From contig NC_031501.1 of NCBI RefSeq assembly GCF_000237925.1, positions 4,158,801 through 4,222,800 of the forward strand: a stretch of 64,000 nt of DNA, in the 5' to 3' direction. Source of the DNA: Schistosoma mansoni (taxonomy: Eukaryota > Platyhelminthes > Trematoda > Strigeidida > Schistosomatidae). Below are positions 1 through 11,080 of the stretch, piece by piece (position 1 is the first letter of the stretch; each line of letters starts with the position of its first letter). Made by a program: the position numbers and the translations under genes. The notes beneath the pieces were generated by a model. It saw nothing but the letters and a program-made list of their open reading frames with translations, searched no databases and had not been told where the DNA came from.

Positions 1-417
1 AGATGGTGGTTGGAGTTGGTCAACAGGAAACTATGCATATTCATGTTCCTTCTATTATAAGCTTTATTTTGACTTAAAGATTATTATCATTATACTATTT
101 ACCGTTATGCCCAGTCTATTAATTAGTCTCCCACATTCACAGCCATATTTGGCCAAATCTTGTAAAAATGTTATTTTCTATTATATGGTACGATGTAGTC
201 TGTTTGGTTTGTATATAAACCCAGTGTGTTTGAAATATATGATTCATATCGCGGAGGCTGATGTTGGTGTTCTGGATTCAACAAGCAGGGTTAGACAAGA
301 AGAAGGATCGATAAGCAATCTAGACCGCTCGTACGGATTTACGTGTCATTGCTCCGGTCGATAGTTCACTGTTCTCTAATTGGCAGTATCATTACGTCAT
401 ATATTGATAGGGGCACA
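1..417 (+). repeat. Partial solo-LTR-like fossil (copy 1 of 4)
   Basis: Cut by the window edge. It matches 21352-21838 in the same orientation and 1484-1910 and 47011-47487 in the opposite one, and ends in a conserved GGCACA/GACACA. No internal coding region adjoins it. The TG...CA ends and ~480-bp length of the complete copies suggest a solo long terminal repeat of a retrotransposon of undetermined family; divergence between copies suggests old insertions. The short reading frames inside are not treated as genes. Confidence 0.5.
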
Positions 418-1483
418 AGGTCACAAGTTATATCAGTTATAATCAAACGATAGATATAACTTATTTACTAAGTCATATAGTTACTCCTTCCTAAAGACTT
501 TCCACGACACTTCTGATTATATCATTACAGTCTTCTTCTTCCAATGAAACATCGGAAATGATGTAGAGTTTTCTAAAGAGATGTTCTGAATAGTACTATT
601 ATTTTATCGTCATCGAAAGAGGTATTATATATATTCTTGCTTCATCACTTATTAAACAAGAATATTGAAAAGTAGTATTCTCAAACTTTAAAAATGCCTA
701 AATATTGATATGGAAGTATGAGTCACTTTGGAAACGATCATTTTAAACTCAACTACTTAACTTTCGTGACTTAGCGAATCAATTTTTATTAAGTTGTAAA
801 ACATTAAAAACTCAATTTTCTACTCATTTGAATATTATAAATATCTAATTTCATTATGTTTATAAACAGTTCACTTAGTGTTTAAGTCAAGCCATGTTAA
901 TGATTTGAATTATACTGTTTTTGATATATGTAACTGGATTTTGATCAATCTTAAATAGTATATGTATATCCTGTGAGATTTGTCTCAACACAGCTTTTGT
1001 TTCACAAGTTTAGGACCATTCAGTAAAAAAGTGTATGTTAGATTGACTTTTCAAGCAAAAGGTACTGGTTTCGAGTTCTGAGATAAACCTTTACGCTGAG
1101 ATACAGGTTTGTGTAACCAAAAAGTTCCAAATGTGAACAAACGAGAGTTCAAGATCTCACTGCTAGCCAGACTATATCTATTAATTATAAACTTGATAAT
1201 CATTACTTAATTATAAACTGATTATCAAATGACCAACAAAAAGATACCTATAAATGATAGATTTGAAATATACAATTAAGCTAAATGGCATCAATTCGCA
1301 GTTGTAACTAAAAATAAATTTTATTCAACTTAATATTCTAGTATCATTCATTCAATGACTCAGAGGTACTCAATTTTTCTTCGTACATAAAGCTAATTCA
1401 AAGTTAGTGTTGTAAATTTACGCCTGACGTTTTACTACGTGATTTATTGACCAATCGAAATACGACTTATCCAATCTTAGCAC
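418..1483. other. A+T-rich stretch, nothing recognised
   Basis: I see no exon-like frame with splice signals, no known repeat and no tandem structure in this stretch. Confidence 0.4.
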
Positions 1484-1910
1484 TGTGTCGAACCAATGAC
1501 GTTCGACCGGTATGAGCACCCTAACATATTTATTGGTTCGTTCAGTTGAGTCCAGAACACCAATTACAGCTTCTGCTATGCGAATCTATGCGAATCGTTT
1601 ATTTCAAGCATACTCTGTTTATATACCAGACAGACAGACCAAATCACACCATAAAATAGAAAATAATATTTGTACAAGATCAAGCCAAATGTGGCTGTAA
1701 ACGTGGGAGACAGTAATCAATAAACTGAATATAATTTAGGGACAGTAATTCGTATAATAATAATCCATAGGTCAAAATGAAGCTTATGATAAGATTAATA
1801 TAAATATACACAATCTAGTTACTCAATTCTTAAACCATGAAAATATATATAGAATAATGGTCCATTGATAGGTTCTGGGAGTTACCCGTACTTAAGTCTT
1901 TACTAGGACA
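1484..1910 (-). repeat. Solo-LTR-like fossil (copy 2 of 4)
   Basis: Same family as 1-417, inverted. It begins TGTG and ends GGACA. It shares the central block around the TTTATATACCAGACAG segment and the CAATAAAC stretch that probably includes the poly(A) signal region. No clear target-site duplication and no internal element. Diverged, so probably old. Confidence 0.5.
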
Positions 1911-2359
1911 TAAAAGTTAATATAATTACTAACTCTAAAACATTCATTGATAACTTATCATATAACTATCATATTGATTAAAGTGGCTCTAAATATTTAG
2001 TATAATGAGTTTCGATTATATCATGAAATGAATAATTCAACAAATTAATACTTTTCAATGGATTCGTTGCCAACTCTATACAATTATGTTTATTTATGAG
2101 ATGATGTTCATAAGTTATTAGTTTGCCTGTTAAAGAAAATTTATATAAAAATAAATAGTTAATTTCTATTTTTGATAGAATTTTGTTCTTTGAGCTGGAT
2201 GGTTTGGTCGTGAAGCTTTCATCGTCCTTCTGAACGACATCATCGGCACAAATTTCGGGTAGAAGTTAAATGTTCGAATTTCTCCAAATGTGGTTCACAG
2301 CTTGCCCTGTACACCCCAATGTTGATCGGTTCTTATTGACCTTAAATCTATCATTGTTT

Positions 2360-2785
2360 ATTCCTTTCAGAAGGGGTTTTGTGGAGATTTCAGTATTTTT
2401 CAAAGTTGAAATCATGAGTCAATTGAAGCTAGACCACCATGGAAAATCTGAAAGCACTGGACGGCCGTTTCGTCCTATTATGGGACTCCTCAGTAGTGCG
2501 CATCCACGATCCCGCACTCACGAGATTCAAACCTAGGACCTACCAGTCTCGAGCCAGAGCCCTTAACCGACAGACCACTGAGCCGGCATCCAATGGTATT
2601 AATGTTTAACTTCAACCAATCTACGAATTATGAGCGACCATTCACCAATTATTTTCAGTGAGTTGTTATCTCACAACAGACCTGGTTGAACTTCACTGGT
2701 CACTGCTTCCCACTAGAACTCCAGGACATGTATCTTGAAGTCAACTTTGAAAAATACTGAAATCTCCAAAAATTTCCTTCTGATT
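2360..2785 (-). repeat. tRNA-headed hammerhead repeat (family 2)
   Basis: On the minus strand there is a body (2640-2735), a tRNA-like head with a box-A-like segment (rc 2562-2584) and a box-B-like AGGTTTGAATCTC (rc 2522-2534), a hammerhead motif, and a conserved end with TCAATTGACTCATGATTTC. A ~45-bp segment containing GGAGATTTCAGTATTTTTC occurs at both edges (2360-2408 and 2737-2785) in inverted orientation, so this copy is a fold-back. Related copies lie at 3060, 10535, 18860, 19665, 25795, 47940, 52610, 54768, 59030 and 60028. Known: schistosome Sm-alpha SINE-like repeats have Pol III boxes and hammerheads; this family has a different sequence but the same layout. Confidence 0.7.
2450..2507 (-). 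ncRNA. Hammerhead ribozyme motif, family 2
   Basis: Read on the minus strand: CTGAGGA core (rc 2487-2493), stem II GTCCCATAATAGGAC, GAAA (rc 2468-2471), self-complementary ACGGCCGT as stem III, then cleavage triplet GTC followed by CAGTGC. Stem I is GCACTA against CAGTGC, with one mismatch at the base next to the core. All core positions fit the CUGANGA...GAAA...NUH consensus. Stem III has no loop, so activity would be expected mainly as a dimer or in trans; this is inference. Confidence 0.7.
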
Positions 2786-3059
2786 ATAATCATATGCTCA
2801 CTAGTGACTGACAATTTTTGATAGAAATTGTATCATTTCTGTACTTCAGCTATACGTGTGATGCAAACGATGTCATCTACAGTTGATATGCAATGCAGCA
2901 CAGGTCCACATTATTTGTCGTGTGGTAAATTTTCAACATTTATTACTTATTAAAGTATAAGTTGCAACAAAATACATATATTCTGATTGCAATATGGTAT
3001 ATTAATATTGCAAGATGTATAAACATTAGTATGGAAAGATTTGTGGAGTTGTACAGTTT

Positions 3060-3400
3060 AAAACACGAACTGATCTCCCTTAGACAGCCTTGAAACCTGA
3101 AAGCAACAGACGACTTTTTCGTCCTAGTACAGGACCCCTCAGCAGTGTGTATCCACGAACTCGCGTTCCGGAATCAAACTCAGCACAGTGTATCTCGCGT
3201 ACGAATGCCTAACCACTAGATCACTGAACTAACATTCGATATTGTTAATGTTTAACTTTAATCACTTCGTAATATTGCGCAACACTGATTGATTCCCAGA
3301 GGTAGGAAACCATATCACACCCGACATAGCTGAACTCCACTGGTCTTGGCTTTTCACTGGAACTCCATGATCTATATCTCAGATCTTGTCACTAGTTTGC
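3060..3400 (-). repeat. Degenerate family-2 hammerhead repeat
   Basis: Contains the mutated hammerhead region (rc 3090-3160; core CTGAGGG instead of CTGAGGA), the tRNA-like head (rc 3195-3240) and the body with GGAGTTCCAGTGAAAAGCC in reverse. Too diverged to expect ribozyme activity. Confidence 0.6.
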
Positions 3401-3551
3401 AAATAATGATTACTATTATAAGTTAATATGTGGAGACTGTAGGATTTTCATGGTATAACCCATGAAAAGATCTTGAGATTAGGAACTCGAGCGCTATAAT
3501 AAGGCCGTTTTTGGTGTTCGTCTAACTAAATTCAGTTTGCAATTTGAATTG

Positions 3552-3554
<3 letters not shown>

Positions 3555-3584
<30 letters not shown>
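3555..3584. repeat. (TA)n microsatellite
   Basis: About 15 uninterrupted TA units. Confidence 0.95.
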
Positions 3585-3587
<3 letters not shown>

Positions 3588-4060
3588 TGTATAGAAGCTT
3601 ACCACTAAATTTATGTTTGTATAATCTATTTGTGAATATTTCTTTCAGTATCTTTCCTAGTTTTATGAGACGGGTGGAACTGAAATAAACATTTTTCTTC
3701 AGACATTTTATGTTTTTTTTCATTAGTTACCGTCACATTCATGCATAATACCCTTTGTATATCTTTTTTGTACTTCACTATGTATTACATCGTTGTGTTT
3801 TCTAAATTTATCTTTACAAAAAGTTGAAAAAAAAACAACTTACCGCTATACATTTCAAGGCGGTAAAACAATTAGATCAACTTTGAAAAGATACAGAACA
3901 GTTTTGGCTTGGGCGGATGTTACTAAAGATGTTTTCTCTGAGTTGGATATTTCAAATGGATATATTTGATTGTGATTCTAGACAATATCTCACTCAGATC
4001 CTTCATTCATCTAGAAGTGAGCTTTCCAATTATTTCACAAGTGTTGTGTCAGTTCGTTCC

Positions 4061-5028
4061 GATGACCTTTTTTGTGATGGGTTTGTATCGTAAATTATGG
4101 TTCTGTCATCTGTTTATACATTCATGTTGAATTCATTTGTCAGACAGTCATGAACACAAGTTCGATTCCATATGCATTAAAATTCTAGACCATGGAAATT
4201 CTAAGCAATCTATAGAAGCATGGCATCAAGATCAATTAGTAATCAGAAAATACATCAACATGAATTCGACCTATAAACACATAAGGAAGAGACCAACCAG
4301 TCACAATGCCAAAGGTCAACCGCCGAAGATAGTCACCATAAATATATATATCCAGAATAGTTAGTATATATATAGAAATTTTATTTGCAAAATATTAAAA
4401 TTTCTCATTCGGATCTCAGTTGGATCATGATCGAGTTTTACTTCAATGTTCAGTAAGATTTCTAGAGACATGTTAAAAATGTCGAACTGATAAAGACAGT
4501 TTGTGAGTCAATACAGTATGCTAAATCATAATCCTGGATCGTTAAACACTTTATATAACCCACCAATTCAGATTCCAACCAGTTCTCGTTATTTTGTTAC
4601 ATTTGCTTTTACATTTGCTTTCATCATTACCTCAGAAAATGAATCTATTGTGATCATAAATTAAAATCACGAACAGTGTTCACACACACACACGGACACG
4701 TATAGGATGCACCAAGAACTAAACATATTCGAGAAGATTGATATATGAAGTAAGAATTAGGAAGTAGACTAATGCTAATAGAGTGTGATTATGTTTTGCT
4801 GGCAAGAAAAACTAGTTCGAATAAAAAACTCAGTTATAATTGTATCTAAAAACGTAACAGAAAACATTGAACAAGCTCTATGTATCTAAATTTTTATACT
4901 ACTAATTAATTAACATGATTTTTCAATGTTAGATAGAGTTAGTGTTAATTTAAATGATAAAGATTGTGTTATTGGATTGTTACAATGAAGAATGAAAACT
5001 TGTCCAACACTACTAGTTAGTGGTGAAC
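4061..5028 (+). repeat. Penelope-like fragment, copy A of an inverted pair
   Basis: Nearly identical to 22580-23535 in reverse complement. It contains a 75-aa frame (4137-4364) with HEHKFDSICIKILDHGNSKQ and later IEAWHQDQLVIRKY and NMNSTYKHI. That pattern (H-x-FDW-like, then LESWH-like, then a short Asn-rich end) resembles the C-terminal GIY-YIG endonuclease tail of Penelope-like elements, which schistosomes are known to carry. The family assignment is inference; the repeat itself is directly visible. The remaining sequence up to the GTGGTGAAC end is non-coding. Confidence 0.5.
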
Positions 5029-5354
5029 TAATGGATTTATTTGAACCAATAGTTAGTTTAGAGAGTGGTTTCAAAGAGACCAGGAGTAACGTTCACTTAT
5101 TACATGGCCACTGTGAACTAAAAGTGATAAAACAGCAATGTTTTATGTTTGTTTAATCTTCTCCATATCACTCAGGGAGATATTCATTTCTTTGTTGGTT
5201 AATCATTCGTTTATATAGACGATACTGGTGGCTCAATAAGCTTCACGGGATCATAATTGTAAAGTGATTATGTAATGTTTCATAAAATACTAAAGATATG
5301 TGTTCATTTGTAGGTGACATACTACTACTTACGCAGAGGCCATGCTTATCTTAG

Positions 5355-5873
5355 CCCCTAAATACCCTGGTACAGCCGAGAGTGGGGAAGGTCACCTCTT
5401 CCTCCCGAAATGCGGCTACGTGCATACAACCGCTGCCAGAGTAGTCCTACTCACTGCCTTCTCGTGGAGGGGTTGTTGTTTACGAAATTGAGAGGACGAA
5501 AAGCGAATGTCTGGCGCTTTAATCGGGTTAGTGGACACGGAAAGTCCACCTAAATGAGTTGGAAAACCGTGATTCCAAACCAATGGTGAACATGGACTCC
5601 AGTTTTCTGAGGGAACAAATGGCGTATGAATCAATCGTTGGTCATCGGCTACCATGGGACTGCATCTCCTGACGTTGCTCCACTGCCTTGTGTATCCGAC
5701 CTTTAGGTCGAAGGCTCAGGATGTGGACCCCTAAGAAAACCACCTGCTTCAGTTTGGGCACCTGAGCAATAGTATTCCAGCCCTCACAAAAATCAAATGA
5801 GATTTGCGTGGCGTATGTATATATCTGGTGCCCCTTTGTACCAATATTTTTGTGTCTAAATAAGTAAATAAAT
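5355..5873 (+). repeat. 520-bp retroposon with (TAAA)n-type tail, copy 1
   Basis: Starts CCCCTAAATACCCTGG and ends in a CAAATAAGTAAATAAATA-like tail. Related copies are 24051-24570, 53190-53707 and 61730-62260 (plus), 27533-28057 (minus) and a 5'-truncated one at 45280-45755; tails alone lie at 26660-26745 and 60690-60752. The tail and the target-site duplications of other copies show spread by target-primed retroposition. It may be a SINE or the 3' end of a LINE. Frames of about 60-110 aa on both strands recur in the copies and are not treated as genes. Confidence 0.75.
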
Positions 5874-6539
5874 ACTACTACTACTTAACGATTTTGGATG
5901 GCTCAAAAATAGCTCAATTCTTCATTTGAAAAGCTTCCCAGTGGTATATACAATTTAGTTCAAGAGTGGATCACCAACTACATAGATAGAAATCTCGGTA
6001 TTTGAAAAAAATAACTACTACATGATAGTTTCAAAATGAACATCGATACTAAGATGTAGGTACATGTCCTGACTAACTAACTATTTGACATTAATCAATT
6101 TCATTCACAAAAAAGAGACTGAAATTCTCAAATTTCCATTAATCATACAAATGTGATTGTTTTTCAATAATTCATATTCTTATATTTCAACGATAAAGAA
6201 TTGAATAGAAACTGGTGTAACCAATGAACTTATATTATATCATGTCATATCAAGTCTATCTCTATGGTCTTTTTTTTCATTTATTCATTAAAATTAAAAT
6301 AAATCAACCATAAACTTTTTCTTTCACCTACCGATAATAAAATTTTTTTTGTTTTTTTAATGAAACAAAAGAAAAGTTTTTTTTGTATTTTTAAAAAGGC
6401 AACTTTTTTTAAAAAAAAGAAAAAAAACACACACACTATCAACTGGCTGATCATCAATTATTGGCAAGTGAATGGTTTAATGTATAACTGATTGATCAAT
6501 CTGATGGTTTAAGGTGATCAGTAACAAATCACAAAGTCC
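5874..6539. other. A+T-rich, poly-A/T runs, no gene seen
   Basis: Homopolymeric A and T runs around 6340-6430; no exon-like frame or known repeat. Confidence 0.4.
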
Positions 6540-6689
6540 CATTATAAACAAAGATGGATAGTGGCTAGTAGTGGAATCCAGTACGATGCACGTTTCGTCT
6601 TTTTTGGGACTCGTCAGATGGATGTACCTGCATCTCAGAGTTGATGTTCACCCTGTGACTCAAACCCAGTACCTTTCGCTTCAAACACC
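6540..6689 (-). repeat. Sm-alpha fragment (minus) joined to a plus unit
   Basis: Reverse-oriented part of an Sm-alpha unit with the hammerhead end and part of the tRNA-like head. It meets the plus-oriented unit at about 6690, giving a head-to-head junction. Confidence 0.75.
6556..6640 (-). ncRNA. Hammerhead ribozyme motif, Sm-alpha
   Basis: On the minus strand: stem I strand GGTACATCCAT, core CTGACGA, stem II GTCCCAAAAAAGAC, GAAA, stem III arms ACG/CGT around TGCAT, then CTGGATTCC. The core is intact; stem II has a mismatch. Confidence 0.65.
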
Positions 6690-7080
6690 ATCCACTCAGC
6701 TACTGATTCTTGATAGTCCCAAATAGGACGAAACGCACGTCCTGGATTCCACTGCTAGCCACTATCCAACTTTGCTTATAATGCATGTGAATAAAGGCTA
6801 TATCGAGGTAATACGCACAGTATGCACATATGCCAATTAGAGACTGACCAGTTGCAGTCCTAACACATCGATGGGAAGATTCAAACAAGCAATACTAAAT
6901 GAATTTAAACTTCCCCCCATTGCACAAGCAAGTGGCTATCAGGACTCAGTGGCCGAGTGGATAACGCGATGGCGTTTGAAGCGAGGGTACTGGGTTCGAG
7001 TCCCAGAGTGCATATCAACTCTGAATGCAGGTACATCCATCTGACGAGTCCCAAATAGGACGAAACGCATTGCGTTCTGG
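6690..7080 (+). repeat. Sm-alpha unit with tRNA-like head
   Basis: Order on the plus strand: the tail half of a degenerate hammerhead (6710-6760), a body with CACAGTATGCACATATGCC, then a tRNA-like head with box-A-like TGGCCGAGTGGATAACG (6950-6966) and box-B GGGTTCGAGTCCC (6992-7004), then a complete hammerhead. This is the known Sm-alpha layout, transcribed by RNA polymerase III in Schistosoma. The head resembles a class II (Ser/Leu-like) tRNA but has no proper acceptor stem, so it is not called a tRNA gene. Confidence 0.8.
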
Positions 7081-7090
7081 GCCATAACCA
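7025..7090 (+). ncRNA. Hammerhead ribozyme motif, Sm-alpha
   Basis: Stem I strand 7027-7040, core CTGACGA 7041-7047, stem II GTCCCAAATAGGAC 7048-7061, GAAA 7062-7065, stem III CGC/GCG with an ATT loop 7066-7074, cleavage triplet GTT, then CTGG. All core residues are present. Unlike most Sm-alpha copies, stem III here has a real 3-nt loop, which could allow single-molecule folding. Confidence 0.75.
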
Positions 7091-7375
7091 GCAAGGCTAA
7101 AAAAGAAGGACCAATAAGAATTCCAGTTTCAGAAGGTTGCAAATGTTGTTCGACGTGTCATCGGCTTTACACAAGAATAAGGCTATATAAGTAAGGAATC
7201 TAATTGGTGATTTTGTCAAATGATAGCTGACAGAGGCGAAAATCACAACAATAAAAAGATCCTGGAAAATACCATTTAAAATATCGCAGTGAATAAAGAT
7301 GACATTTCCCAAATATCAATGACGTTTCCTCATTTGATTTCCATCATACCCATCAATTATAAACATACAAAAGGT

Positions 7376-9127
7376 GAATTTGTTTATCATTTTTCAGAAA
7401 CAAATCAATAATTCATCTCCTCTTGGAGTCGAAATTTGATCCATTCCCAACTTCTATTTACTCACAATATTCAATCAGAAGAAGAAAAACAAAATAAAAG
7501 AGATCTATCATATTCAAAATGACTCTCGGAAAAATATATTTCTTTGTTTACACAATTAGAAAGTGGAAAATTCTAATACATATTCTCATCATATCGTGTA
7601 TACTCATTAACCATTATGGTATTTATGCTGAAACTGTTCAATATTTGAATCATGCAATCACTAACACATCTGTTCTTTGTGAACATTATGTAAAAAATGG
7701 ATGGAAAGTTGAATGGCAAACAAACAGTTTATATATTTCAATGTGTTATTCAATAGGATTCAATTCGAACATTGAATGAGGATTTATATTTGTTCAGACA
7801 AAGTGAATTGAATCTATGTTGAAATTTAACTAACTGAGATAGAATGAAATTGAGAGTAGTAGTTCAAAAATTGTTCACATGTGTGAAATGAATAGATTTC
7901 TTATCAGAAAGCTTGTATGAAGATGAGAAATTGATTTAACAAAAACATTCCACTGATAAATCATTTACAAATTCCAGTCCACTCTCCTCCCTGTAGAATG
8001 AGGTTATCATCATTGTATTCTGAATAAATATCATTCGTTCTCCGGATCGGTTCACGTGAGATCCACTCTTGTTTCAGAAGTGTTCAGTCGACAATACTCT
8101 CCTCAACAACATCGAACTCGATAAGACAGTTGAGAAAAACAAAAGATCGAATGATCTAATCAACCACAATGAATGGATGCAATCACATTCTGAATTGATC
8201 ATTCAAAAGAAAATAATTCCAATAGGAGAGAACCGATGAGATTATCCCAACTGAGTTCTTCAGTGTATGTTTGTATATTGTCAAACACCTTTGCATAATA
8301 TGGATAATTAAACAAACAGCATTGAAATGAATGAAAATGGTATATTTGTAATATTTCAATGAACAGAAATAATCACATTACATTACATTTCTCCACTCGA
8401 TGCTCGATCTGTTTGAACGCGTCAAGTGAAACCTCGGTAATGTTAACAACAAAATAATATCGGCGATAAATCCATCATCTCCAATAACCACTAAAATAAA
8501 TATTTCAATACACGCAAATATGCAAACACACAACATCTATTCATCAATCTCACCATCAAATGTGAACACGATTGTACAACAGCACTCAAGTTGAATGAAT
8601 GAATGAATGAACTCGTCAAAATGAATATTCTCTTCACCATAATCATAGGAGTTTTATTGAAATATCAAGACCCTTCAAATCAGTCAATTGATCAATGATG
8701 TTCAAATCTATTGTAAATATTGTTTGACAGAGTTTTATATTAACACTTTGGGCACATTACGAACTGTTATTTATTCAGTCTCATTTGACGGTTTTGCATT
8801 CTGATTATAAACACGAGCTACAGACTGGTATGTGCCCAATACAACTAAATGTCTACTCTCAACTTCATCTCACATGGTGTGTGCTACTGATGTTGACGGA
8901 TATAATTAGTATATGTGGTTAATTGAAGGTGAAATGCCTGGAGGCAGAAGGTTAAGAAGATCGAAGAAAGAGAACGAGAACAAGGAATGATTGATGTAGA
9001 AACGAGAGAACAATGAAGTGGGCGACGATTGACTGATATTTGTAAAGGAACAGTCGAGTTTGAGACAATCGATTGACATTTTGCAAATTAGATATTTACT
9101 GCATGGTTCTCAAACACATTCAACTAG
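7376..9127 (+). repeat. Left arm of a 1.75-kb inverted repeat
   Basis: Position 7376 pairs with 16167 and ~9127 with ~14422; the arms are nearly identical across their length. The arm holds an 86-aa frame (7519-7779) and otherwise non-coding sequence. Outside the arms similarity stops abruptly. No terminal TG/CA, no tail and no target-site duplication were seen, so I cannot say whether this is a mobile element or a segmental duplication. Confidence 0.85.
7519..7779 (+). CDS. 86-aa ORF with hydrophobic leader, duplicated
   Basis: Unrecognised. The frame begins MTLGKIYFFVYTIRKWKI, followed by a hydrophobic segment (about residues 17-36, LIHILIISCILI) ending near Ala-Glu, which could be a signal peptide or anchor. 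The rest (~48 residues) has two cysteines and two tryptophans. It starts ATG after an A-rich stretch and ends TGA. The inverted copy at 15764-16024 keeps the full frame with only two amino-acid differences seen. Conservation may only reflect a young duplication. It could be a small secreted peptide gene, an exon of a larger gene, or chance. Certainty is low. Confidence 0.3.
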   Translation: MTLGKIYFFVYTIRKWKILIHILIISCILINHYGIYAETVQYLNHAITNTSVLCEHYVKNGWKVEWQTNSLYISMCYSIGFNSNIE

Positions 9128-9414
9128 TTATATTCACTTCATATATTCATAATCACACATTTATTGATACACACTTCAAAGTATAAGAAACACTTAATTT
9201 AACATACCCTAATAAATGCCAGAACAGTTGCTTGATACTCAGAACATAATTTCTCATGAAGTCATCCCTCAACGACGATCCACATTCTCACAACAAGACA
9301 TAACATCACCATATCACTTCAGCTTCACACACTCACATATCACTTTTCAGTGAGCATTGTACAATGTACAATATCGTGAAAATAATTCACAATGACAATC
9401 ATGGAATACATACA

Positions 9415-9485
9415 ACCAGCTGATCAGTCCCAAGTAACACGAAATGCACATCCTGAATTCCATTACCAACCATCATCCAATTCCA
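9415..9485 (+). repeat. Degenerate Sm-alpha hammerhead remnant
   Basis: CAGCTGATCAGTCCCAAG, then ACGAAATGCACATCCTG and ATTCCATTACC follow the Sm-alpha hammerhead order, but the core reads CTGATCA and stem II is disrupted. Confidence 0.55.
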
Positions 9486-9949
9486 ATCACAATACCTGTT
9501 CAAGCATTTTTCATTCATTGAATAGTTTACCAAATGATGGGAGAAATAACTGTCACATCGGAAAATAACATTTCTAATTAAACATATGAACACAAACGTA
9601 ATAGTCTGGATAGGAACGTATTTCGAATTACAAATATCTAGAGAGAGACATGTTCATGGTAGATTTCACCGAATGCATTATTCGTGTTTATTACCAGGAA
9701 TGCACTCACATAGGATAAAGACAAACTGGATGGTCGGCGAATCGTTTTTCCACTGCTACTCCGAACCTCTGAGAATGGTGTTGACTGACCAACACCAACT
9801 TACTCATTCGCATACTTCTCATTGTTCAACATCAATGGATCACAATGAATATGGGATGTCACACTTCCAATTCTCATCAGATTTGCATCAATTTAAATGA
9901 GTTTCTATGCCGAGTGAATATGTAGATCGAAACATCGAAAATACAATCA

Positions 9950-10200
9950 CTTGTCATGTACTGAGGTTCCGAGTCTCAGAGTGAACATCAAGTCCGAGAT
10001 GCATGTACATATATCTGACTAGTCCCATATGAAACGATACGCGCGTTTTGGATTCCACTGCTAGCCATCGTCCACCTTTGCTTATAATGCCTGTTAATCC
10101 AGGTAATATCATAGCAATACACACAATATGCACATATGCCAATAGAAGACTGATCGACTGCAGTCCTAAACATCAATGGGAGGATTCAAGCAAACAATTC
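9950..10200 (+). repeat. Degenerate Sm-alpha unit
   Basis: End of a tRNA-like head (GGTTCCGAGTCTCAGAGTG), a decayed hammerhead (CTGACTAGTCCCATATG, then GATTCCACTGCTAGCC), and the body with CAATATGCACATATGCC up to the TGGGAGGATTCAAGCAAAC segment. The hammerhead core is mutated. Confidence 0.65.
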
Positions 10201-10534
10201 CACGTAAATGTAATCAGTGAGTGTACAATAATTATTTAGTTGATTGGATTATGCAGATTAATACAATATGAACAGAGTTTACATTATAATATCTGCATTA
10301 ATCTGAAAATGCTAATAGTTTATTCATATAATCTGATTAAATCAGACATAGATTTCCGCATCACATCATTGAATTTATATATCTCAACGATTATCTGAGT
10401 GAGTTACATTTTACTTTTTACCAAGATAAGATTATTTATTGACAGTCTAATACTGTGTATACAGGTTATCAAAGTCTAAAAATCTGATATTAAGCGGAAA
10501 ATTAAAGAAATATATTTTAACAGAAGTGGGTTTT

Positions 10535-10750
10535 GTGGAGATTTTAGTAATTTTATGTAGTTGATATCATGATTCAATTGAAACTACACGACCATGGAAA
10601 ACCTGGAAGCACTGGACGGCCGTTTTGTTCTATTTTGGGACTCCTAAGCAGTGCGCATCCATGATGCCGCCTCGCGAAATTCGAACCCAGGACCTATTAG
10701 TTTCGCGCACGAGCACTTAACCGATAGACCACTGTGCCGGCATCCAACGG
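10535..10750 (-). repeat. Family-2 hammerhead repeat
   Basis: Minus-oriented copy with tRNA-like head (rc 10670-10745) and hammerhead region (rc 10600-10665; core CTTAGGA, probably inactive). It meets a plus-oriented hammerhead end at about 10750, giving a head-to-head junction like the Sm-alpha one at 6690. Confidence 0.7.
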
Positions 10751-10855
10751 TGTGGATGTACATTGCTGAGGAGTCCCACAATGGGACGAAACGGCCGTCC
10801 AGTGCTTCCATGTTTTCCATGGTGGTCTAGCTTCAATTGACTTATGACCTCAACT
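10751..10855 (+). ncRNA. Hammerhead ribozyme motif, family 2
   Basis: Core CTGAGGA 10766-10772, stem II GTCCCACAATGGGAC 10773-10787 (perfect five pairs), GAAA 10788-10791, self-complementary ACGGCCGT 10791-10798, cleavage after GTC at 10799, then CAGTGC pairing with ACATTG. The conserved family end follows (TGGTGGTCTAGCTTC, GACTTATGA). All core positions intact. Confidence 0.7.
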
Positions 10856-10984
10856 ATGTAAAATATATTTTAAGTACAATCTGCTTCAGGTGAAATTCAT
10901 TCACATTCAACAATAAGAAGAGATAAACAAGAAAATGAAAACAAAGAAACAACACAATAAATAAAAATAAAAGAGTTTTTCTAT

Positions 10985-11080
10985 TGTTTGTTTGAATGGG
11001 ATCCAGGCACATCCAGCTGACGAGTCTTAAATAGGACGAAATACGAGTTCTGAATTCCATTACTAGCCATCATCATCATC
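10985..11080 (+). repeat. Sm-alpha hammerhead fragment
   Basis: ACATCCAG, CTGACGA, GTCTTAAATAGGAC, GAAA, then GTTCTGAATTCC: core intact and stem I CAG/CTG kept, stem III weak. Flanked by unrelated A+T-rich DNA. Confidence 0.55.

Noticed and set aside
107-364. 85-aa ORF at the window start, also seen at 21499-21786
   Set aside because: Lies inside LTR-like repeat copies; no known product.
5320-5890. Target-site duplication around the first 520-bp retroposon (TACTACTACTTA-like)
   Set aside because: The match involves a simple ACT repeat and is separated from the element start by about 25 nt; not reliable.
6950-7004. A tRNA gene (box A and box B both near consensus)
   Set aside because: Only the promoter boxes fit; acceptor and anticodon stems do not form, and the segment is part of the Sm-alpha unit.
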